A stretch of DNA of 64,000 nt, taken from the NCBI RefSeq assembly GCF_963422225.1, contig NZ_OY728607.1, forward strand, positions 372,001 through 436,000. The letters are read 5' to 3'. This DNA is from Candidatus Trichorickettsia mobilis (GTDB lineage: Bacteria > Pseudomonadota > Alphaproteobacteria > Rickettsiales > Rickettsiaceae). Shown here one piece after another: positions 27,249 to 34,507 of the stretch (position 1 is the stretch's first letter; the number at the start of each line of letters is the position of its first letter). The position numbers and the translations under genes are program-made. Under the pieces are notes generated by a model that searched no databases, was not told where the DNA came from, and saw only the letters and a list, made by a program, of their open reading frames with translations.

Positions 27249-27315
27249 GTCATCCCGAGCTTGTTTCGGGATCTCATCAGGACTTCATAAGATCTCGAAA
27301 CAAGTTCGAGATGAC
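27249..27315. repeat. Dispersed palindromic repeat, family B
   Basis: gtcatcccgagcttgtttcg and the complementary gatctcgaaacaagttcgag at its right end form inverted arms around a short loop. It lies about 105 bp after ftsY. It is part of a 472-bp gene-free gap (27143-27615), whose remainder after 27470 shows nothing recognisable. Confidence 0.75.
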
Positions 27316-27383
27316 CATACGCGTCAAGTTAAGGAAAAGAGACACAGGAACAGTCTTGTGCTTTGGCAAACACACCCAACCTC

Positions 27384-27470
27384 GTCATTGCTAGGCGTTG
27401 TCGAAGCAATCCAGTAAAACACATGTATCATTCTTGGATTGCTTCGACCATAAGTGGTCTCGCAATGACT
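27384..27470. repeat. Dispersed palindromic repeat, family A
   Basis: gtcattgctaggcgttgtcg followed by aagcaatccag pairs with the inverted ggattgcttcgaccataag and cgcaatgact. Short open frames across it are by-products of the repeat and not genes. Confidence 0.75.
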
Positions 27471-27615
27471 GGGGGGAGAGGTTCAGCTCAGACGATCAAT
27501 TTCAACTTATCCAAACTTGATGCGTATGGGGATAACATTGTGCGTTCAGGAGATAGCGTGTATTCGGGATCATTGAGGCATATAGAGACAGCTCTTGAGC
27601 TGTGGATTACTTGTA

Positions 27616-28473
27616 TTAAAATAAATCTAGAAATTTAGACACAATATTGCTATGTCCCAGTGCTAAGATAACTTCTATGGCAATTAAAATAACTATAGTG
27701 ATTTCTAGTCTAGAGGAGTGTTTATTATTAAGTTCATTAGATAATATATTGTAGAGTTCCTGGATCATATTGAGGCGGTGAGTTAAAATATTCTGTCGCA
27801 CTTGAATATCCTGGAACTCGGCCGTCATAAGATATAAAGGTTCATAGCTTGGGCGACGCCAGAAAAATTCTGGCGTATCTAAGATATCGCTATGTAGATT
27901 AATTGAATATCGTTCATTAAACAAGATTCCAATCTGCTTTGATATTTCTTTTTTTGACAAGGAGACACTACCGGTGTTAGCTAATTCCTGTTGAATTGGA
28001 GCGGTATTATTTAACAGTGTGCTTACAGATTTTTCTAATACATTTAATTTTACTGATTGTGCTAAAGCATGTGAGATAGATAGTTTTATAAATTCTGACT
28101 GATCTCCTAGAATAATTTCATTTTTTTCTTCATCAATAAAAGTTTTTTCTGCTTCCTTATTATAATCAAAATAAATAAAATCAGAAGTTGGATTGTTGAG
28201 TTTTTCTACTTCAAAACCTAAAAGCTCTTGCAAAATCGCTTTTTCCTGAATTTCATCACCACCCCAAATAGTTACACATCCAAAAGGAAAGAAAAAAATA
28301 TCAATATGATTGGCTCCTTTCCGGTTCTCTTTTTGTGCGTATATTACGTCATCAAAATGTTTAGGTTCGAGCCCATTATTATTTAGGTACTCAACTAAAT
28401 CACTAATCTTATAATCAGAAGCTGTACAGTAAGACGAACATCGCATAATTTTATTTAGTTTTTTATTTAGCAA
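27616..28473 (-). CDS. RMD1/YagE family protein (DUF155)
   Basis: The 285-residue protein fits the DUF155 family named for yeast RMD1. Typical segments are HIDIFFFPFGCVTIWGG near residue 60 and the DTPEFFWRRPSYEPLY block near 200, followed by helices and a single C-terminal membrane anchor (ITIVILIAIEVILALG). Mitochondrial members of the family take part in translation or membrane organisation; the bacterial role is not established. It is convergent with ftsY across a repeat-filled gap and divergent from ygfZ. Confidence 0.8.
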   Translation of the reverse strand: MLNKKLNKIMRCSSYCTASDYKISDLVEYLNNNGLEPKHFDDVIYAQKENRKGANHIDIFFFPFGCVTIWGGDEIQEKAILQELLGFEVEKLNNPTSDFIYFDYNKEAEKTFIDEEKNEIILGDQSEFIKLSISHALAQSVKLNVLEKSVSTLLNNTAPIQQELANTGSVSLSKKEISKQIGILFNERYSINLHSDILDTPEFFWRRPSYEPLYLMTAEFQDIQVRQNILTHRLNMIQELYNILSNELNNKHSSRLEITIVILIAIEVILALGHSNIVSKFLDLF

Positions 28474-28530
28474 ACTATAGTAGTTTGGATTATAGTGTAG
28501 CTATAAAACTGATTAAGTCAATACTAACAT

Positions 28531-29340
28531 ATGTATGAAATTTTAACTAACCGCTCAGTACTTGAAATTGCTGGTATTGATGCAGGTAAATTGTTACAGA
28601 ATTTGATAACCAACGACCTAACTGCTAATGATTATTGCTATACTTATATGCTCAATAATCAAGGTAGATATTTATTTGATTTTTTTATAATCAAACTGTC
28701 ATCAGAAAAGTTTTTAATAGATATTAGTCAAACAATATCAGCACAATTTATTGAAAAACTACTGATGTATAAACTACGAGCAAAAGTGGAATGTTTTGAT
28801 TTGAGTGACCAGTATAGTATAATATATTCTAAAAATAAACCGGAATTTACTACAATATTTTCATCACAGGATCCTAGATATCAACAACTAGGAGTACGAT
28901 CAATAGTAAATAAAGCAGTAAAATTTGTTTCAGAATCACAGCCCGATTTATATTTAAATGATAAGTATAATTTTGCGATACCTGATGGTGATATTGACTT
29001 AATTCATGCCAAATCAATTCCTGTGGAATATGGAGCTGAAGAACTTGGTGCTATAAGTTATGATAAAGGTTGTTATATTGGTCAGGAAGTGATATCTCGT
29101 ACTAAGTACCAGGGAACAATTCGTAAAAAAATATTTAAAATTTATGCCAAAACTGACTTAAGTGATAAATTAAAAACAAATGAAATTGTTGGTGGCTCCA
29201 AGGTCATTGGTAGGGTTTGTTCAACCTATAAAACTCAAGGTCTGGCATTAATCAGAGAAGAAAACTATTTTGCATGTAGCAATGAACTAATTACAGTAGA
29301 TGATATAGAAATAACATTATCAATACCAGAGTGGCGGTGA
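28531..29340 (+). CDS. ygfZ: Folate-binding iron-sulfur maintenance protein YgfZ
   Basis: The 269-residue protein has the GcvT-like fold and the YgfZ hallmark KGCYIGQEVISRTKYQG near residues 182-198, which includes the conserved cysteine. YgfZ uses tetrahydrofolate to help build or repair certain Fe-S enzymes; mitochondrial IBA57 is its relative. It is shorter than E. coli YgfZ (326), as in other alphaproteobacteria. A folate synthesis cluster in the same window is consistent with the cell having the cofactor. It is followed 27 bp later by the FlbD-like regulator gene. Confidence 0.88.
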   Translation: MYEILTNRSVLEIAGIDAGKLLQNLITNDLTANDYCYTYMLNNQGRYLFDFFIIKLSSEKFLIDISQTISAQFIEKLLMYKLRAKVECFDLSDQYSIIYSKNKPEFTTIFSSQDPRYQQLGVRSIVNKAVKFVSESQPDLYLNDKYNFAIPDGDIDLIHAKSIPVEYGAEELGAISYDKGCYIGQEVISRTKYQGTIRKKIFKIYAKTDLSDKLKTNEIVGGSKVIGRVCSTYKTQGLALIREENYFACSNELITVDDIEITLSIPEWR

Positions 29341-29367
29341 AATCAATATAAGGGAATAAATACGATC

Positions 29368-30624
29368 ATGAGATTATTAATAGTTGGCGATATAAATAGT
29401 GAAATAAAAAAAGCAATAGACTTAGCTCAAGCAAGAAAGGTACAGGTAATGATGGTTGGTAATGTAGAAGCAGCCTTGGATTTTGTACGAGAAGGCAAGG
29501 GTGCTGATCTAGTGTTGATAGATAGTAAATATGATCTTGGATTATTAATAAAATCTATGCATCAGGAACATATTTCAACTCCAGTAATTGCTTATGGAGT
29601 TGATTGTTCTCCTAAAGTCGCGGTTGCCGCAATTAAAGCCGGAGCAAAGGAATTTTTACCTTTGCCACCTGATGAAAAATTAATTGCTGCAATTTTTACA
29701 GCAATTTCTGATAATACCAGACCACTTATTGGAGCATCGGCTGCGATTCAAGAAGTAATTGCTATTGCTGATAAAATTGCGCCGACTGATGCCAATATAT
29801 TAATTACCGGAAAATCTGGAACTGGTAAGGAAGTATTTGCACATTACATCCATGAACATAGTACTAGAGCGCAAAAATCATTCATTAGAGTAAATTGCGC
29901 AGCAATTCCAGAAAATTTATTAGAATCAGAATTATTTGGCCATGAGAAAGGTGCTTTTACCGGAGCTATAGCTAGGAGAATAGGTAAGTTTGAGGAATCT
30001 AGCGGTGGCACCTTATTATTAGACGAAATTAGTGAAATGGATATTAAGCTGCAAGCAAAATTATTGAGAGCAATTCAGGAACAAGAGATAGATAGAGTAG
30101 GGGGTACTGGTCCAATTAAGGTAGATCTTAGGATTATTGCCACTTCCAATCGTAATTTACCGGAAGAGATCGCAAATGGTACTTTTAGAGAAGATTTGTA
30201 CTTCCGCTTGAATATTATTAATATTGAATTGCCAAAATTATCAGAACGCAAAGAAGATATTATAGTGCTAAGTAATAATTTTGTTAACAAATATGCTAAT
30301 AATAATAAACTAGCCGTAAAACCACTATCTAAATCAGCTATAGATAAAATGATAAATTATTCCTGGCCCGGTAATGTCAGAGAACTTGAGAATGTAATAC
30401 ATCGAGCTGTACTATTATCAAATGGCGAGGAAATTCAAGCTGAAGATATATATTTAAAAAGTGAAAGTTTTGTTGGTAAAAAAATTGTTGATGTAGAGAA
30501 AGAGCTTATAGTTAATACGGTAGGTTATTGTTTGGGTGATCTTACTAATGCAGCAAATATACTAGGAATTTCTATTAGTACACTTAAAGAAAAATTAGAA
30601 TTATATACTAAGAGCCTGTCTTGA
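29368..30624 (+). CDS. Sigma-54 activator-type response regulator (FlbD-like)
   Basis: The 418-residue protein has three parts. A receiver-like domain (1-115) keeps an Asp at position 52 (LVLIDSKYD) but is otherwise weakly conserved. An AAA+ domain has Walker A GKSGTGKE (about 147-154) and the sigma-54 contact loop ESELFGHEKGAFTGA. The short Fis-type helix-turn-helix at the end is NAANILGISISTLKEKL. Layout and length resemble Caulobacter FlbD, and NtrX is the alternative. GAFTGA implies contact with sigma-54, whose gene is not in this window. It is separated from toxin locus 2 by only 35 bp. Confidence 0.8.
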   Translation: MRLLIVGDINSEIKKAIDLAQARKVQVMMVGNVEAALDFVREGKGADLVLIDSKYDLGLLIKSMHQEHISTPVIAYGVDCSPKVAVAAIKAGAKEFLPLPPDEKLIAAIFTAISDNTRPLIGASAAIQEVIAIADKIAPTDANILITGKSGTGKEVFAHYIHEHSTRAQKSFIRVNCAAIPENLLESELFGHEKGAFTGAIARRIGKFEESSGGTLLLDEISEMDIKLQAKLLRAIQEQEIDRVGGTGPIKVDLRIIATSNRNLPEEIANGTFREDLYFRLNIINIELPKLSERKEDIIVLSNNFVNKYANNNKLAVKPLSKSAIDKMINYSWPGNVRELENVIHRAVLLSNGEEIQAEDIYLKSESFVGKKIVDVEKELIVNTVGYCLGDLTNAANILGISISTLKEKLELYTKSLS

Positions 30625-30659
30625 AATTGTATCTAAGAGATAATTTTGTCTAAAAAGTT

Positions 30660-32165
30660 TATTGACTACTAATTAGAAAATACATACACTTATAGTTGTA
30701 ATTATAAAATTATTACAACTATAAGTTATTGTAGGTGGTCAATATGAAAAATATAAAGGAAGTTTCTGAGCCAATATCGCCTAAACATCAATCACTGGCT
30801 AAACTCAAGTCTACAGACACAAATACAGACGACACACAACAATTATCCCCCAAAAAATCAATTGAAGATGTTATCAGCATCAACACAAAAACTGCCGAAG
30901 TAATCACCGCCTATAATGGTTTAGGTATTAGTAGTAAAATACCACCAAAAGATATTCATATTCTTTGCAAAATTCCTGTAGCGTTGCAGGAATTACACCA
31001 AAATATCAAAGAAAATCCCCGGGATATCAGCAATTATCTGCGTGCAAGCTATTTATATGGAGCTATGGGAGAGCGTACCAAAGCTCAAGGTTACGTAAAG
31101 CTAGCCAAACAGATTGATCCTGTGGCTATTAAGAATCCGGAGTTATTAAATCAGTTTCAGATGGAGTGTGTTAATACTCAACATATTTTGAATAGCTCTG
31201 AAAGATTGCTGGCCTATAACCCTGATGATGTAAATGCGCATTATGCTCGTGGCTTAGTAAATTATGGCATGACTGGTAGTAATCGGAATTATGCTGAAAG
31301 CTATAGTAGTTTCAAGCGAGTAATAACGCTAGATCCGTCATTTACGGCAGCTTATGCGTATCTGGCCAGTACTGCTAAGGCACTTGGTAATAAGGATGAA
31401 GCAATAGAATATTATAAGCAAGCAGTATCATTGAGACCAGATGATTTTGAATCATGTCGTGAATTGGTTGAATTATTAGCTGGTACTGAAGAAGAATCTG
31501 TGTATCAACAACAGGCAGATGCAGCACAGTTGCAGATGCAACAATTCAATATAGAACAACATATTTCACAGGAACAAGAAAGTAAAAGTAAGAAGGAAGA
31601 TGTCGTAGCCAAAGCTGATTTAGCTGAACATATGGTAAATCCATATGAGCTGGAGGTAGAGCTGGATTCTTACCGAGAAAGAATTGCTGAGAGGGTGCAG
31701 GAACGCCTTGCATTATCAAGTTTTATTTCAGAACAGGATACGCAACTAGTAGAAAATATTACTCAGCGAGTTAAAGCAGAATATCCGGAGCTTGCAGAAG
31801 AAACACAAGAACGAATAGGGACGCTTGCATATTTTGCATATCAGCAATATCAACAGCAACCGGAAATTGCACCGCAACCGCAATTGGCAATGACACAAGT
31901 TGTAATGATGGGAGTTGCAACTCTAGAGTTTGGCACTTACCTGATCAATACGGCAATAACAGCAGCTGCAGCCTGGCAGCTTAGCAGTGGTGTTGAGCTG
32001 GACAAAATTGCTGCGGTTTTTCTTTCCTCAAATGAAAATGAGCATTATAATCAGATAATCCTGCAAAAGTGCAAACTTGAGCAAAACCAAGCTCCTCAAG
32101 TAAGTAAGTTCAAGGATTCAGCTATCTCCGGTATGCCTGATCCTGAGGATGAAGAGCACAAGGTA
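30660..32165 (+). repeat. Inverted repeat arm 2 of the toxin locus pair
   Basis: These 1506 bp mirror 20713-22218. The left edge begins tattgactactaattag and the right edge is the junction codon HKV. Differences are concentrated in the last quarter. The two arms face outward around an 8.4-kb segment. Confidence 0.85.
30662..30726 (+). promoter_or_regulatory. Putative promoter and palindromic operator of toxin locus 2
   Basis: TTGACT (30662-30667), a 17-bp spacer and TACACT (30685-30690) resemble a sigma-70 promoter. The palindrome acttatagttgtaat / attacaactataagt has perfect 15-base arms (30688-30702 and 30712-30726) around a 9-base spacer and overlaps the -10 edge and expected start. A repressor bound here would block transcription. 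It is identical in mirror image at locus 1. Confidence 0.5.
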
Positions 32166-32450
32166 AGCCAAGAATCATTTAACCCAAGTAAGGAAGGAAA
32201 TTTTGATAAAGTTGCAAGAGATAGTAGATATGGTAAGCTTTACCGGGATATAAAAAATGATAAAATATGGTACTCTAAAGAAAGAAGTGGTGATAGGGCG
32301 CATGGAGGAGAACATTGGAAACAATTTATTGAAAGAGATGGTGAGCTTCAGTGGAATGCTGATATAGATATGACTGGAAATGTTATGAGTAAATATAAGA
32401 GTAATGTTGGGAGAGCAATTGATATGAAAAATTTAATAGGAATTAAATAA
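30744..32450 (+). CDS. Polymorphic toxin, TPR body with Ntox21-like tip
   Basis: From the ATG at 30744, with SD aggtgg at 30732, the product is 568 residues. The first 474 residues are the same TPR-containing body and MPDPEDEEHKV junction as the locus-1 toxin. The 94-residue tip differs: it has IWYSKERSGDRAHGGEHWKQF and LQWNADIDMTG, and ends with a helical segment. This order (WYSK, HGG, WK, W-AD-D, G) resembles Ntox21-type predicted RNase tips, with His520 and Lys526 as candidate active residues. Assignment of the tip is moderate. It ends one base before its immunity-like gene. Confidence 0.75.
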   Translation: MKNIKEVSEPISPKHQSLAKLKSTDTNTDDTQQLSPKKSIEDVISINTKTAEVITAYNGLGISSKIPPKDIHILCKIPVALQELHQNIKENPRDISNYLRASYLYGAMGERTKAQGYVKLAKQIDPVAIKNPELLNQFQMECVNTQHILNSSERLLAYNPDDVNAHYARGLVNYGMTGSNRNYAESYSSFKRVITLDPSFTAAYAYLASTAKALGNKDEAIEYYKQAVSLRPDDFESCRELVELLAGTEEESVYQQQADAAQLQMQQFNIEQHISQEQESKSKKEDVVAKADLAEHMVNPYELEVELDSYRERIAERVQERLALSSFISEQDTQLVENITQRVKAEYPELAEETQERIGTLAYFAYQQYQQQPEIAPQPQLAMTQVVMMGVATLEFGTYLINTAITAAAAWQLSSGVELDKIAAVFLSSNENEHYNQIILQKCKLEQNQAPQVSKFKDSAISGMPDPEDEEHKVSQESFNPSKEGNFDKVARDSRYGKLYRDIKNDKIWYSKERSGDRAHGGEHWKQFIERDGELQWNADIDMTGNVMSKYKSNVGRAIDMKNLIGIK

Positions 32451-32451
32451 A

Positions 32452-32769
32452 ATGGCAGATGAAAAATCATCACATTGTTGCTCTGATATGGATTATTATG
32501 CTACTTCTCTTACAGAGGAGCATGAGTTATTAAGGTATCATCCAGAAAAAAGAAAGTACCGTTTTATTTTGCACGGCTATGATTTCGGTATGGAGCTGGA
32601 AATGTATTATTGCCCATGGTGTGGGGCTCAATTGCCAAAATCTTTATCAAAAGAATGGTGTAAAGTTATAAAAGAAAACTTTGGTCTAGATGATGTGTTT
32701 GCTCAGGAATGGGCAGAGTTACCAGAAGAATTCAAAACCGAAGAATGGTGGAAGAAGCGTGGATTGTAA
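32452..32769 (+). CDS. Immunity-like protein for the Ntox21-like toxin
   Basis: The 105-residue protein carries Cys9-Cys10 and Cys54-Cys57 (YYCPWCGAQLPKSL), a likely zinc site, and ends EEFKTEEWWKKRGL. It starts one base after the toxin stop, so translation is coupled. It is about 80 percent identical to the second copy at 33356, and much less like the protein paired with the E3-like toxin except at the zinc site and tail. The pattern fits what I believe is family DUF6980. Protection from the adjacent toxin is inferred from position. Confidence 0.72.
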   Translation: MADEKSSHCCSDMDYYATSLTEEHELLRYHPEKRKYRFILHGYDFGMELEMYYCPWCGAQLPKSLSKEWCKVIKENFGLDDVFAQEWAELPEEFKTEEWWKKRGL

Positions 32770-32819
32770 CACAACTGTAATGGACCTCTTCGGAAACTGA
32801 TTCTTAGTTCAGATAATTC

Positions 32820-33354
32820 TGCAACTCTGGAGTTTGGCACTTACTTGATCAATTCAGCAATAACGGCAGCAGCGGCCTGGCAGCTTAGTGGTGGCGTTGA
32901 GCTGAATAAAATTGCTGCGGTTTTTCTTTCCTCAAATGAAAATGAGCATTATAATCAGATAATCCTAGAAAGGCGCAAACTTGAGCAAAACCAACTTCCT
33001 CAGGTAAGTAAGTTCAAGGATTCCACCATCTCCGGCATGCCTGATCCTGAGGATGAAGAACATAAGGTTGATCAAGAATCATTTAACCCAAGTAAGGAAG
33101 GAAATTTTGATAAAGTTGCAAGAGATAGTAGATATGGTAAGCTTTACCGGGATATAAAGAATGATAAAATATGGTACTCTAAGGAAAGAAGCGGTGATAG
33201 AGCGCATGGAGGAGAACATTGGAAACAATTTATTGAAAGAGATAATAAATTGTTTCATGAGGCGGATATTGATATGACAGGTAAAATTATGAATAAACAT
33301 AAAAGTGATGTGGGAGCAGTAATTAATAAAAAAGATTTAATAGGTATTAAATAA
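32820..33354 (+). pseudogene. Orphan toxin-tip cassette (Ntox21-like), no N-terminal body
   Basis: The sequence resumes inside the toxin body at ATLEFGTYLINSAI. It continues through the junction MPDPEDEEHKV into a complete, intact Ntox21-like tip ending GIK, which differs from the active copy mainly after FIERD. It lacks the body, the promoter and a good start; a TTG at 32845 is the only in-frame option. It therefore looks like a silent donor cassette that recombination at the junction could connect to a body. Its immunity-like gene follows one base later. Confidence 0.75.
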
Positions 33355-33355
33355 A

Positions 33356-33673
33356 ATGGTGTATTCAAAACAATTACACTGTTGTTCTAATATGGATTAT
33401 TATTCTACTTCTCCCAGGGAAGAACATGAGTTAGTAAGATATCACTCTGAAACAAGGAATTATCATTTTATCTTACATGGTAATAATCTTGGTATGGAAC
33501 AAGAAATGTATTATTGCCCATGGTGTGGGGCTAAATTGCCAAAATCTTTATCAGAAGAATGGTGTAAAGTTATAAAAGAAAACTTTGGTCTAGATGATGT
33601 GTTTGCTCAGGAATGGGCAGAGTTACCAGAAGAATTCAAAACCGAAGAATGGTGGAAGAAGCGTGGCTTATAA
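33356..33673 (+). CDS. Immunity-like protein of the orphan cassette
   Basis: The 105-residue protein is a close paralog of the one at 32452, with Cys9-Cys10, Cys54-Cys57 and the EWWKKRGL tail intact. It differs mainly over residues 1-50. It directly follows the orphan tip. Keeping immunity to a toxin that is not assembled locally would protect against kin carrying the matching tip. Expression is uncertain because no promoter is evident upstream. Confidence 0.68.
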   Translation: MVYSKQLHCCSNMDYYSTSPREEHELVRYHSETRNYHFILHGNNLGMEQEMYYCPWCGAKLPKSLSEEWCKVIKENFGLDDVFAQEWAELPEEFKTEEWWKKRGL

Positions 33674-33754
33674 CACAACTGTAATGTATGATTTTTACTA
33701 GCCTATTATTGTAAAATACTAGCAACAACAATCTAGATTTGTACTTTCTGGGTT

Positions 33755-34181
33755 GTCTCGCTATTTTGCATATCAGCAATATCAACAGCGACCGGAAATT
33801 GCACCGCAACCGCAATTGGCAATGACACAAGTTGTAATGATTAGAGTTGCAACTCTGGAGCTTGGTACTTACTTGATCAATTCAGCAATCACGGCAGCAG
33901 CGGCCTGGTAGCTGAGTGGTGGCGTTGAGCTGAATAAAATTGCTGCGGTTTTTCTTTCCTCAAATGAAAATGAGCATTATAATCAGATAATCCTAGAAAG
34001 GCGCAAACTTGAGCAGAACCAACCTCCTCAGGTAAGTAAGTTCAAGGATTCCACTATCTCCGGCATGCCTGATCCTGAGGATGAAGAACATAAGGTTGGT
34101 GAGAAATATAATGAATGTGAAAAATCAGAAAGTAAAGTGTGGCAAGAATTAGAACGCTATAAAACAATTGATGGCAAAAGC
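33755..34181 (+). pseudogene. Second orphan cassette, truncated E3-like tip
   Basis: It begins in the toxin body (RYFAYQQYQQRPEIAPQPQL), has an in-frame TAG after AAAAW (33909-33911), then the junction MPDPEDEEHKV and a tip start GEKYNECEKSESKVWQELER. This resembles the first 25 residues of the E3-like tip at locus 1. The tip is cut at 34182 by a family B palindromic repeat, and no immunity gene remains. The spacer before it (33674-33754) also occurs at 20109-20185 in mirror image. Confidence 0.72.
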
Positions 34182-34345
34182 TCATCCCGAACTTGTTTCG
34201 GGATCTTATCAGAACTTCATAAGATCCCGAAACAAGTTCGGGATGACCCTTTGGTTCGAGATGGCATTCGTGTATTCGAGATCTGAAAGGATTGCATGAG
34301 ATGCTGCTTGAAACAGCCACGAAGTGAAATAAATTCAGCATGACC
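34182..34345. repeat. Family B repeats inserted in the toxin array
   Basis: A full copy (tcatcccgaacttgtttcgg to gatcccgaaacaagttcggg, 34182-34246) is followed by a half copy at 34294-34345, aagtgaaataaattcagcat. The first copy interrupts the tip coding sequence of the second orphan cassette. Confidence 0.75.
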
Positions 34346-34376
34346 TTGTTTGTAGCGATTAAAAATGATGGTAAAG

Positions 34377-34445
34377 GCAGCAGCCTGTCAGGCGTTGAGC
34401 TGGACAAGATTGCTGCGGTTTTCTTTCTTCAAGTAAAAATGAGCA
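34377..34445 (+). pseudogene. Small toxin-body fragment
   Basis: The bases encode SGVELDKIAAVF followed by decayed sequence, matching the GVELDKIAAVF segment of the toxin body. It shows that the toxin array once extended further toward icd. Nothing else is recognised up to 34507. Confidence 0.55.
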
Positions 34446-34507
34446 TTTTTACAATTCTTTGTCGTCAGCTCCTAACATCTGCAGTGAGGAGGAATGATAA
34501 TGATATA

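Noticed and set aside
27200..27638. Two overlapping short open frames after ftsY
   Set aside because: They run across family A and B palindromic repeats and encode only translated repeat sequence.
32782..32799. ggacctcttcggaaactg resembling the IS5-type inverted repeat
   Set aside because: Similarity is imperfect and no partner end or transposase is nearby; at most it is a scar from a lost insertion.
34065..34286. 73-codon open frame beginning MPDPEDEEHKV
   Set aside because: It is a chimera of a truncated toxin tip and an inserted palindromic repeat, so it was treated as part of a pseudogene.
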